The translations under genes were made by a program, and so were the position numbers. A stretch of 64,000 bases of DNA from Lysobacter sp. CFH 32150. Its GTDB lineage: Bacteria; Pseudomonadota; Gammaproteobacteria; Xanthomonadales; Xanthomonadaceae. Location of the stretch: the NCBI RefSeq assembly GCF_022758295.1, contig NZ_JALDWJ010000003.1, forward strand, positions 356,793 to 420,792, in the 5' to 3' direction. The notes beneath the pieces are model-generated. The model worked only from the letters and a program-made list of their open reading frames with translations. It was not told the DNA's origin and searched no databases. Positions within the stretch are counted from its first letter, which is position 1. Every line of letters begins with the position of its first letter. This document shows positions 9,809 to 17,348 of the stretch, piece after piece.

Positions 9809-10726
9809 TCACTCGTGTACCCGCAACGCTCCTACATGCGCCACGCTGCACTCGCGCAGCGCTTGCAAGTCATAGCCGCCTTCCAGCAATGAAACGATGC
9901 GGCCCTGCGCATGGCGGTCGGCGAGCGCGGTCAGTTCCTGTGTCAACCAGGTGTAATCGTCGGTCTCGAGTTGCAGTTGCGCCAAGGGGTCGCGCCAGTG
10001 GGCGTCGAAGCCGGCCGAGACCAGCAGGAGTTGCGGACGGAAGTCGTCGAGGATGGGGAGCAGGCGTTCGCTCCAGGCCGTCCGGAATATCGCGCTGCCT
10101 GCACCCGGCGGCAATCCTGCATTGACGATATTGCCGACGCCGCGTTCGCTGGGGTAGCCGGTATCGGGATACAGGGGCATCTGGTGCGAACTGAGGTAGA
10201 GCACGCGTGGTTCGTGTTCGAAGATCGCCTGAGTGCCGTTGCCATGGTGCACATCGAAGTCGACGATCGCGACGCGGGCCAGGCCATGCTTCTCGAGTGC
10301 ATGCATGGCAGCGACGGCGACGTTGTTGAACAGGCAGAAGCCCATCGCAGTCGCGCTGGTGGCGTGGTGTCCAGGTGGACGCACGGCGCAGAACACGCGC
10401 TTGGTCTTGTCGTTCATCACGTCGTCGACGGCAGCCACTGCAGCACCGGCAGCGCGCAGGGCGGCCTCGGCCGAGGCGGGCGAGAGCATCGTGTCGGCGT
10501 CCAGTTGCACGCGTTGCACCGACTGCGTTTCAAGCACCATCGTGAGCAATGGCTCGGCATGCGCGCGCAGCAATTGGCCGCGGGTGGCACGCGGGGCCTC
10601 ATGCCAGTCGAGCGCAGGCATCGCCTCGTGCAAGGCGGAGATGATGGCGCTCAGGCGCTCGGGACGTTCGGGATGACCAGGACCGGTGTCGTGGGCAAGG
10701 CAAGCGGGATGACTGTAGATCCGCAT
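9809..10726 (-). CDS. Histone deacetylase-like zinc hydrolase
   Basis: About 305 residues of the class II histone deacetylase / acetoin utilisation / acetylpolyamine amidohydrolase family. Seen: HPACLAHDTGPGHPERPERL, RPPGHHA (catalytic His pair), GFCLFNNVAVAA, DFDVHHGNGTQ (zinc ligands D and H), SSHQMPLYPDTG, SAGFDAHWRDPL (third zinc Asp) and the terminal LEGGYD. The bacterial substrate (acetylated lysine, polyamine or other) cannot be told from sequence. I chose ATG 10726 because the protein then begins MRIYSHPA as in the family; another ATG lies 15 bp upstream. It follows the adenosyltransferase gene by about 30 bp. Confidence 0.9.
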   Translation of the reverse strand: MRIYSHPACLAHDTGPGHPERPERLSAIISALHEAMPALDWHEAPRATRGQLLRAHAEPLLTMVLETQSVQRVQLDADTMLSPASAEAALRAAGAAVAAVDDVMNDKTKRVFCAVRPPGHHATSATAMGFCLFNNVAVAAMHALEKHGLARVAIVDFDVHHGNGTQAIFEHEPRVLYLSSHQMPLYPDTGYPSERGVGNIVNAGLPPGAGSAIFRTAWSERLLPILDDFRPQLLLVSAGFDAHWRDPLAQLQLETDDYTWLTQELTALADRHAQGRIVSLLEGGYDLQALRECSVAHVGALRVHE

Positions 10727-10758
10727 ATCTGGAATCGGCATGCCGTGGGCAGGCAGGT

Positions 10759-11313
10759 TCAACCCTGGCGCCGTTCGTGCTTCCACAGCACTTCACCGTG
10801 GCCATCGGCGCGTGCCAGTACCCGCGCCAGCACGAACAGGAGGTCGGACAGGCGGTTGAGATAGCGGACCGCCTCCGGCCGTACCGAATCGTGGTGCGAC
10901 AGCGTCACCGTCTCCCGCTCGGCGCGGCGCACGATGGTGCGGGCGAGGTGGCAACGCGCCGCCGCTTCACCGCCGCCGGGCAGGATGAAATCCTTCAGCG
11001 GCGGCAACGGGTCGTTGTAGCGGTCGAGGTGTTGTTCGAGCGCGGTGACGTCGGCATCGGTGATCGCGGCGTGGCCGGGAATGCACAGCTCGCCGCCGAG
11101 ATCGAACAGCTGGTGCTGCACCGTAGTCAGCAATTCAGCGATGTCCGACGGAACATCGCCCGCTAGCAGCAGGCCGATCGCCGAATTCGCTTCGTCGACA
11201 GTGCCGTACGCGCAGACACGCGCCGAATCCTTGGCAACCCGAGTGCCGTCACCGAGGCCGGTCGAGCCATCGTCGCCGGTTTTGGTGTAGATCTTGCTGA
11301 GGCGATGACCCAT
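10759..11313 (-). CDS. PduO-type ATP:cob(I)alamin adenosyltransferase
   Basis: Transfers the 5'-deoxyadenosyl group of ATP to cob(I)alamin to make adenosylcobalamin. 184 residues from ATG 11313, giving the family N-terminus MGHRLSKIYTKTGDDGSTGL (ATP-binding loop). Other family blocks: YGTVDEANSAIGL, QHQLFDLGGELC, FILPGGG, CHLARTIVRRAER and YLNRLSDLLFVLAR. An upstream in-frame extension would overlap the neighbouring membrane gene and is unlikely. Lies 34 bp after the BtuM-like transporter gene, so uptake and activation of vitamin B12 are probably co-transcribed. Confidence 0.94.
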   Translation of the reverse strand: MGHRLSKIYTKTGDDGSTGLGDGTRVAKDSARVCAYGTVDEANSAIGLLLAGDVPSDIAELLTTVQHQLFDLGGELCIPGHAAITDADVTALEQHLDRYNDPLPPLKDFILPGGGEAAARCHLARTIVRRAERETVTLSHHDSVRPEAVRYLNRLSDLLFVLARVLARADGHGEVLWKHERRQG

Positions 11314-11347
11314 GACGGCGTGACCTCGAGGATTCAGTGCGGGGGAC

Positions 11348-11953
11348 TCAGCGCTTGTGATGATCACCGGAATGCGACTGCATCTGCGTCGCAATCTGCG
11401 CAGCAACCAGGTGCACCACTACCGCCGCACCGACATACATTGCAGTGGTCCGCAGGTAGAGCGGGAACCAATCGCTGTAGTTCTTCCACCAACCCGCAAA
11501 CGTGGGCTCGGCGACGACACTGCTGATCCAGTAGAAGCTGCCCTGGCTGAGCAGGTGGCACACGATCACTGCGGCCAGCAGAGACACGGCCGTCATGGCC
11601 AGTGCGCGGCCATCGTTGCGGGTGACGAAACGGCGCGCGACGGTGCCGCCGGCCCACATCGCGAAATAGGCCGGGATCAGGAACCAGTACGCCGGAGACA
11701 TGCAGTAGTGCTGCCAGAAGTTCATGCCCAGGCTGGTGATCACGTAGTAATCGACGACCACGGCCAACGCCATCAACAGTGGGAAAGCCCAGGCCGTCCA
11801 CCGGCGCAGGTAGAAACCGCCGATGAAGAACACCGCCCACGAGGCGTCCGGGATCGGGTCGAAATGGTGCAGGCGCGTCCCCACCATCAACGCGACGAGC
11901 GTGATCAGGATCAGCGTGGCGGGAGTGCGGCTACGCTCGGTAATGGCTGTCAT
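11348..11953 (-). CDS. btuM: BtuM-like cobalamin transporter (ECF S-component relative)
   Basis: 201 residues, about six hydrophobic segments, no signal peptide. The N-terminal part carries MVGTRLHHFDPIPDASWAVFFIGGFYLR and then HYCMSPAYWFLIPAYFAMWAGG. From memory of the family, BtuM proteins of proteobacteria have an equivalent cysteine in a loop before a PAY motif that ligates and decyanates cobalamin; here it would be Cys84. BtuM is thought to act as a solitary S-component without ECF module. The adjacent corrinoid adenosyltransferase supports a B12 role. ATG 11953 has a taggac-type ribosome site. The roughly 85 bp upstream is too short for a full cobalamin riboswitch. Assignment is by pattern and context. 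Confidence 0.72.
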   Translation of the reverse strand: MTAITERSRTPATLILITLVALMVGTRLHHFDPIPDASWAVFFIGGFYLRRWTAWAFPLLMALAVVVDYYVITSLGMNFWQHYCMSPAYWFLIPAYFAMWAGGTVARRFVTRNDGRALAMTAVSLLAAVIVCHLLSQGSFYWISSVVAEPTFAGWWKNYSDWFPLYLRTTAMYVGAAVVVHLVAAQIATQMQSHSGDHHKR

Positions 11954-12037
11954 GGCGGCTGTCCTAAGTCTGCGCTGACGGGGCTGCGCGTGAGGCCGAC
12001 ATTCTAGCGCGCCACGGTACGGCCGTATCATGGCCGC

Positions 12038-13261
12038 ATGAAGGTCAACCATGACGCTCCCATCCATGATGCGCTCATCGTCGGCGGCGGTCTGGTCGGT
12101 GCCAGCCTGGCGATCGCACTGGACCGGCTCGGGCTCGATGTCGGTCTGGTCGAAGCCGCCCCGGCGGGCGCGTTGCCAGCGGTGTTCGACGAACGCAACC
12201 TCAGCTTCGCCGAAGCCACGATCAATGCGTTGCGCGCGCTCGGTGTGCTGCAAAAACTGCGCGCGCCAACGGGCGCGATCCGCAGTATCCACGTCACCCG
12301 CACGGGGGATTTCGGTCGTGTGCGGCTTGACGCTGCCGATTATGGCCGTGACGCGTTCGGACAAGTCGTGGTGGCACGCGATTTTGGCGAAGCGCTGGAA
12401 GCGCGGCTGGCAGAACTGACGCGGCTGACCCGTTATCGCCCGGCGCGCTTCGTCCGCTTGGCGGAAGACGATGCCAATGCTCGTTGTATCCGCATCGCCG
12501 ATGCCGATGGCGAACGTGTGTTGTCAGCCCGACTGCTGATCGCCGCCGACGGCACACGCAGCGGCTTGCGCGAAGCGCTTGGCATTGTTGCCGATAAACA
12601 TGATTACGAACAGACATTATTCGTCGCCCGCGTACGCGCCGAACGTGCGCCCGAGGGTATCGCCTTCGAACGCTTCGGCGACGATGGTCCGACTGCGCTG
12701 CTGCCGCGTGGCGATCGTCACTACGGCGTGATCCACGGCGTTGCGCGCGCAGAGGCGGAAACCGTCGCCGCACTCGATGAAAATGCATGGCTGGCGCGAC
12801 TCCAAACCGCGTTCGGTTGGCGCGTTGGCCGTTTCCTCGCGAGCGGCCCGCGCAGCGCGTATCCGGTCACACGCGTGGTCGCGCAACGCACGACCGCTGC
12901 CCGCGCGGTGCTGGTCGGCAATGCTGCGCAGACGTTACACCCGATCGGTGCGCAGGGTTTCAACCTCGGTCTACGTGATGCGTTGACGCTGGCCGAGTTG
13001 ATCGAAGCCGACGGCAGTGATCCCGGTGCAGCGACATTGCTCGATGCCTACAGCCAGCGCCGCCGCGAAGATCGCGAACGCACGCTGGCGTTCTCCGATG
13101 GACTGGCGAAACTGACTGCGAATCCCGCACCCCTGCTGCGGCCGCTGCGCAGCCTCGGTCTGCTGGTGCTAGACCGCTTGCCTTCGACACAGGCACTGCT
13201 GGTGGGTGGCGCGCTCGGTTATCGCGGCGAAGTGCCGAAACTATGCCGGAGCGACACCTGA
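12038..13261 (+). CDS. ubiH: 2-octaprenyl-6-methoxyphenol hydroxylase (UbiH)
   Basis: FAD-dependent aromatic-ring hydroxylase of ubiquinone synthesis. 407 residues: Rossmann FAD motif IVGGGLVGASLAIALDRLG, the DG motif LLIAADGTRSGLR, and the second FAD motif in its UbiH-specific form, LVGNAAQTLHPIGAQGFNLGLRD (Asn where most relatives have Asp). Followed directly by a second member of the family, with a TGATG overlap, so both hydroxylation steps are probably co-expressed. Divergent from btuM with about 85 bp between. Confidence 0.93.
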   Translation: MKVNHDAPIHDALIVGGGLVGASLAIALDRLGLDVGLVEAAPAGALPAVFDERNLSFAEATINALRALGVLQKLRAPTGAIRSIHVTRTGDFGRVRLDAADYGRDAFGQVVVARDFGEALEARLAELTRLTRYRPARFVRLAEDDANARCIRIADADGERVLSARLLIAADGTRSGLREALGIVADKHDYEQTLFVARVRAERAPEGIAFERFGDDGPTALLPRGDRHYGVIHGVARAEAETVAALDENAWLARLQTAFGWRVGRFLASGPRSAYPVTRVVAQRTTAARAVLVGNAAQTLHPIGAQGFNLGLRDALTLAELIEADGSDPGAATLLDAYSQRRREDRERTLAFSDGLAKLTANPAPLLRPLRSLGLLVLDRLPSTQALLVGGALGYRGEVPKLCRSDT

Positions 13262-14439
13262 TGAATCGGCGCAACCGCTTAGATATCGCCGTTGTCGGCG
13301 GTGGCGTGGTCGGCAGCGCGTGCGCGTTGGCGCTGGCAAAGCTCGGACTCGATGTGGCGCTGCTCGAATCTCGCGAACCACCGCGCTGGTCGCCCACGCA
13401 ACGCGACCTGCGCGTGTACGCCTTCGCACCCGACAATGCCGCCTTGCTCGACACGCTCGGCGTGTGGCGTGCGGTGCAGGACGCGCGTCTGCATCCGTAC
13501 CGGCGCATGCGCGTCTGGGATGCCGGCGGTGGTGGTGAATTGACGTTCGATGCCGACGCCCTAGGTCGGCGCGAACTTGGCTGGATCGTCGAACACGGCC
13601 TGCTCGTGGATCGCCTGTGGACGGCGCTCACGGCGACTGGCGTGCGCGTGCAGTGCCCGGCGCGTGTTACCGAACTCGAACAGCATGACGATGGTGCGAA
13701 GCTGCGGCTGGAGGATGACAGCACGCTCGATGCGCGCCTGGTCGTCGCCGCCGACGGTGCCGATTCGAGCCTGCGCACGCTGGCCGGCATTGGCATCGAT
13801 GCCCACGACTACGCGCAGAAGGGCGTCATCGCCTTCATCGCTTCCGAACAGCCGCACGCCGATACCGCTTGGCAACGCTTCCTGCCCGGCGGGCCGCTGG
13901 CGCTGCTGCCGTTCGTCGGCGGCGAAAGTTCGATCGTATGGACGCTGCCGAATCCGGAAGCCGAGCGCGTGCTCGCACTCGACGAAGGCACGTTCAATCG
14001 CGAACTGACCGCAGCATTCGATGCCCGCTTGGGTGCGTTGCAATTGCGTTCGCCACGCGCGGCATTCCCCTTGCGCCGGCAACTCGCGGACGATTACGTG
14101 CGAGGCCGCGTGCTGCTGGTTGGCGACGCCGCGCACGTGGTGCATCCGCTTGCCGGGCAAGGCGTTAACCTGGGCCTGCGCGATGTAGCCGCATTGCGCG
14201 ACAGCATCCGCGAAGCGCAGGACAGGCACGTCGACTTCACGGCACCACAACGACTGGCGCGTTGGGCACGCACGCGCAAGAGCGAGAACGCAACCGCCGC
14301 GCATGCGTTCGGCGCGATCAACCGCGTCTTCAGCGACGACGGCATGGCTGCGACGTTGTTGCGCGGACCGCTGCTCGGATTGGCAGGCCGCATTCCCCCG
14401 CTGGCGCACGCGTTCTGGCGTCACGCCGCGGGCATCTAG
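13261..14439 (+). CDS. UbiH/UbiI/UbiF-family FAD monooxygenase
   Basis: Second ubiquinone-type flavin hydroxylase, 392 residues from ATG 13261. Motifs: VVGGGVVGSACALALAKLG, VVAADGADSSLR and LLVGDAAHVVHPLAGQGVNLGLRDVA (canonical GD motif, unlike UbiH next door). An in-frame ATG lies 18 bp upstream, but 13261 overlaps the ubiH stop as TGATG and has GGAG nine bases before it. Most likely the UbiI (C5) or UbiF (C6) step partner of UbiH; sequence alone does not decide which. Confidence 0.9.
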   Translation: MNRRNRLDIAVVGGGVVGSACALALAKLGLDVALLESREPPRWSPTQRDLRVYAFAPDNAALLDTLGVWRAVQDARLHPYRRMRVWDAGGGGELTFDADALGRRELGWIVEHGLLVDRLWTALTATGVRVQCPARVTELEQHDDGAKLRLEDDSTLDARLVVAADGADSSLRTLAGIGIDAHDYAQKGVIAFIASEQPHADTAWQRFLPGGPLALLPFVGGESSIVWTLPNPEAERVLALDEGTFNRELTAAFDARLGALQLRSPRAAFPLRRQLADDYVRGRVLLVGDAAHVVHPLAGQGVNLGLRDVAALRDSIREAQDRHVDFTAPQRLARWARTRKSENATAAHAFGAINRVFSDDGMAATLLRGPLLGLAGRIPPLAHAFWRHAAGI

Positions 14440-14526
14440 AAGCTCGGTTCTACGAAACAGAATTCCACTGTTTCCCCACGATGCCCCGCGCCGGGACATC
14501 GTGGAGAAGTGCGCCTTCCCGACTCC

Positions 14527-15165
14527 CTAGTCGAGCCAGCCTTTCAGTTCCTCGCGGGTCAGGCGGCCATTGTTGTTGGCGTCCACGACGTGGAATTCGC
14601 GCATCAGGTCGGCATTGCCGCTGGCGCTGACTTCGGCGCGGACGATGTTGCCGTCGCCGTTCGTGTCCATGGCGGCAAAATCGATGTGGTAATTGGATGA
14701 GATCGAATTGCCGGGGCTCGACGTCACAGTAACCAGTGCGGTTGCCGGCGACGTGGCTGGAGCGGGCGTCGTTGCCTGCATTGTGCTCGCGGCTTGCTGC
14801 GCATCCTGCGCGGCGGCCTGGGCTTCGACCGCAGCCTGCCCGGCTTGTGCCGCCGCGGCTTGCGCGGTGTCTGCAGCCTGCTCGGCGACATCAGCGGACG
14901 TCTTGGTCTGGGCGACGCCGCGGCCGCCATCATCGAAGGCCTGGTTGGCGGTCGCAGCGGCTCCCGCTGCAACACCTGCAGCCGCCGCTGCTTCGGAAGC
15001 CTTCTGCTGGGCGGTTTGGGCGTCCTGCTCGGCCGATTGCGCCGCACGTTGCGCGTCCTGTTGCTCGGCGGTCTGGGCCAGCGCAGGCATGCATGCCATG
15101 GCTAGCAGGGTCAGGGCGATACCATGGAAACTGGTAATGAGAGCACGGGTAATGAGAGCAGTCAT
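14527..15165 (-). CDS. Secreted Ala/Gln-rich coiled-coil protein with EF-hands
   Basis: 212 residues. Signal peptide 1-31 (ends PALAQ). Residues about 32-150 are extremely Ala/Gln/Glu rich with many AQQA, AAQ and TAEQ units, consistent with a long helix or coiled coil, followed by a Thr/Pro/Ala linker. The C-terminal 60 residues contain a canonical EF-hand loop, DTNGDGNIVRAE, and a second, DANNNGRLTREE, suggesting calcium-dependent folding. No homologue recognised. Convergent with the Ubi pair; an 8-bp inverted repeat at 14476-14504 between them may be a weak terminator. Confidence 0.75.
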   Translation of the reverse strand: MTALITRALITSFHGIALTLLAMACMPALAQTAEQQDAQRAAQSAEQDAQTAQQKASEAAAAAGVAAGAAATANQAFDDGGRGVAQTKTSADVAEQAADTAQAAAAQAGQAAVEAQAAAQDAQQAASTMQATTPAPATSPATALVTVTSSPGNSISSNYHIDFAAMDTNGDGNIVRAEVSASGNADLMREFHVVDANNNGRLTREELKGWLD

Positions 15166-15249
15166 GGGATGTCTCTCGGTTGGGGACTGGTCGACCCTAG
15201 CCCCGTCCGGATCAACCCGGCGTCAACTCCGGCAACGCCGGCTGAATGG

Positions 15250-16308
15250 CTACCGCAAGCGCTCTGACGCGGCGAAGACCGTGATTTCCTCGCGGTCGTG
15301 ATACAGCTGCCGCGCGCGCAGCTGCAGCGGCCGCTGCGCCTCGCGCTGGAACAGGTCGAGGCAGAGGCGGGTTTCGTCCCAGCGCTTCTTCATCGGCAGT
15401 TTCAGGTTGAAGATCGCGTATCGGCACCAGCCTTCGCGGAACCATTCGGCCATGCGCGTGGCGACGCGACGCGGTTGTTCGACCATGTCGCAGACCATCC
15501 AGTCGAGCGGTTGCGACGGACGCCAATGGAAACCGTCTTCGCGCAGGTGTTCGACCAGTCCGGTGTCCAGCACGTGCGGACGCAATGGGCCGTTGTCGAT
15601 CGCCTGCACGCGCAGGCCGTGGCGCGCCAGTACCCAGGTCCAGCCACCGGGTGCAGCGCCGAGGTCGGCCGCGCGCATGCCAGGCTGCAGCAGGCGTGCC
15701 CGTTCGTCGGCGTCGAGCAGGGTGAATAACGCTTCCTCAAGCTTGAGTGCCGAGCGCGAGGGCGCGTCGGCGTGCAGCTTCAGGCGCGGGATGCCCGATG
15801 GCCACGGCGACGCATCGCGCGGATGGCCGCTGGCCAGCAACAGGTGATCGCCGTCGAGCAGGCAGACGTGCAGGTGCGGGAGGCGGTCGTCGTCCTGCGC
15901 GGTCAGCAGTTTGACTTTGCGCAAGGCGGGACGCAGTGCGTTGCCGAAGCTGCGGGCAAGCCCGGCGAGAGGCTTGCTGGCATCGGAGTCAGGATGCTCG
16001 ACGACCAACGCACCGAAGGCGGCATGCTCGAACAAGGCGGCGATGACCGGCGTGATGCGATCCTTCGGATCGATGCCGCGCAGTTCCGCAAGCAGGCGCA
16101 GCTTCTGCCGGGCGAAGATCAGATCGCGCAGCGGCAGGGCTTGTGCCAGCGCATGGCCGTGTTCGCCGAGGAACTGGACGTAGCCGCTGAGGCGTTCGGC
16201 CTTGGCGTAACCGGGCAATTCGGCCGCCGCGGCGCGCTCGCTCAATTCGGCCGCGAGTTCAGGCTCGAAGCCGGCGCGGCAGTAGCACAGCAGGCCGTTC
16301 GACGGCAC
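15250..16308 (-). CDS. rlmM: 23S rRNA (cytidine2498-2'-O)-methyltransferase
   Basis: Methylates the ribose of C2498 in 23S rRNA. 352 residues: N-terminal THUMP-like part (LLCYCRAGFEPELAAELSERA), LRDLIFARQKL, ARSFGNALRPALRK, then the Rossmann methyltransferase part with DLGAAPGGWTWVLARHG (SAM site), the catalytic DWMVCDMVEQP, and NLKLPMKKRWDETRLCLDLF. Very like Xanthomonas RlmM. I chose GTG 16308 since it gives the family N-terminus within a few residues; no strong ribosome site is seen there, so the exact start is uncertain. Confidence 0.93.
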   Translation of the reverse strand: MPSNGLLCYCRAGFEPELAAELSERAAAAELPGYAKAERLSGYVQFLGEHGHALAQALPLRDLIFARQKLRLLAELRGIDPKDRITPVIAALFEHAAFGALVVEHPDSDASKPLAGLARSFGNALRPALRKVKLLTAQDDDRLPHLHVCLLDGDHLLLASGHPRDASPWPSGIPRLKLHADAPSRSALKLEEALFTLLDADERARLLQPGMRAADLGAAPGGWTWVLARHGLRVQAIDNGPLRPHVLDTGLVEHLREDGFHWRPSQPLDWMVCDMVEQPRRVATRMAEWFREGWCRYAIFNLKLPMKKRWDETRLCLDLFQREAQRPLQLRARQLYHDREEITVFAASERLR

Positions 16309-16327
16309 GCCGTTTGACTGCAGGCCG

Positions 16328-16888
16328 TCAATAAAACTCTCCGCCTTGTTCGCCGTATGCGCGCAATACGGCGCAGGCGACATCGCGGTGCAGATCGCGG
16401 ACCACCGCAATGCCGCGACGCTCGAGTTCGCCGATCCAATCGGCCGGTAGCGGGCCTTCGTCGAATTCGGTCAGCGTCATCACGTCCTCGCTGCGCGCGC
16501 CGATCAGCAGGCGATCGATGCCTGCCCAGAACGTCGCGCCATAGCATTGGCAGCAGGGCTGCGCCGAGGTCGCCAGCGTGATGGGGCCACCGAGTTCATT
16601 GAGCCGCGACTGTTGCGTGCGTTGTTGCGCCAGCATGTAGGCCATGGTTTCGGCGTGCGCGACCGAGCATGACTGCTGAAGAACACGATTGACGCCGATC
16701 GCGATCACGCGATCGTCCCCTCCAAACACCGCTGCGCCGAACGGACCGCCGCTGCGGGCGTCGATATTGCGACGCGACAGTTCGATCGCCAGCGCCACTT
16801 TGTCTTCATCGCGCGGATAAGTACGTGCGGGATCGATGGCGTCGTGCACCCAGGCCGGCAACGTGAGATGTACTTGGGCGTAGAGCAT
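16328..16888 (-). CDS. Nucleoside/guanine deaminase-like (CMP/dCMP deaminase fold)
   Basis: 186 residues with the zinc deaminase signature: HAETMAY (zinc His and catalytic Glu) and PCCQCYGA (PCxxC zinc cysteines). The substrate-side segment SGGPFGAAVFGGDDRVIAIGVN and the distal GARSEDVMTLTEFDEG resemble guanine deaminase and tRNA-adenosine-deaminase relatives. The exact base deaminated cannot be decided by eye. Its ATG overlaps the stop of the Cys-rich lipoprotein gene as TGATG, so the two are translationally coupled. Confidence 0.85.
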   Translation of the reverse strand: MLYAQVHLTLPAWVHDAIDPARTYPRDEDKVALAIELSRRNIDARSGGPFGAAVFGGDDRVIAIGVNRVLQQSCSVAHAETMAYMLAQQRTQQSRLNELGGPITLATSAQPCCQCYGATFWAGIDRLLIGARSEDVMTLTEFDEGPLPADWIGELERRGIAVVRDLHRDVACAVLRAYGEQGGEFY

Positions 16889-17337
16889 CAGCGGTCCGTG
16901 GGGGGTGGGGGCGGCGGGTCGTCGCTCCAGCCTCCAACGGGCTGCTTCTCGTCGACGCATTGATTGCGCACGCAGCGGCAGGCCGTGATTTCGCTGAAGC
17001 CACAGACTGCGGCCATTCCGTTCTTCGCGCACTCCGCCTGCACGCCTTGCGGATCGGTCGGACTGTTCTTGTTGACACAGGCCGGGTAGTAGCCGCAGCA
17101 GTTGCCGACGTTCTTGACGGTGCAATCGGCGTCGGCCTTGCAACTGCGATCGAGCGCCACCGGCTTGCTGTCCGGCACCCTTTCGGGCGGCAAGGGATCG
17201 CTCATCGGCGGTGGTCGTTTGTGCGGCACGGCCTGTGGGCTGGATGCCGACGCGATGGCAGCCTGGTCCACACTTGGCGTCGGTGCGGCGCACGCAAGCA
17301 ACAGGATCGACACGATCAGCAGGGCAAACGCGCGCAT
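16888..17337 (-). CDS. Cys-rich lipoprotein
   Basis: 149 residues from ATG 17337. Begins MRAFALLIVSILLLACAAP: a lipoprotein signal with the lipidated Cys in LLAC, so membrane-anchored on the periplasmic side. After a Pro-rich linker there is a compact domain with at least ten cysteines (CKADADC, NVGNCCGYYPAC, AECAKNG, AVCGFSEITACRCVRNQC), probably a disulfide-knot fold. The end is a Pro run (DDPPPPPPTDR). Function unknown. Located 11 bp after the glnS stop region and coupled to the downstream deaminase gene. Confidence 0.72.
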   Translation of the reverse strand: MRAFALLIVSILLLACAAPTPSVDQAAIASASSPQAVPHKRPPPMSDPLPPERVPDSKPVALDRSCKADADCTVKNVGNCCGYYPACVNKNSPTDPQGVQAECAKNGMAAVCGFSEITACRCVRNQCVDEKQPVGGWSDDPPPPPPTDR

Positions 17338-17348
17338 GGCGGATCTCC

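Noticed and set aside
11954..12037. Possible cobalamin riboswitch before the btuM-like gene
   Set aside because: Only about 85 bp are available and no B12-box-like pattern was seen; the known element needs roughly 200 bp.
14476..14504. 8-bp stem between the Ubi pair and the EF-hand gene
   Set aside because: Too short, 13-base loop and no T-run; not listed as a terminator.
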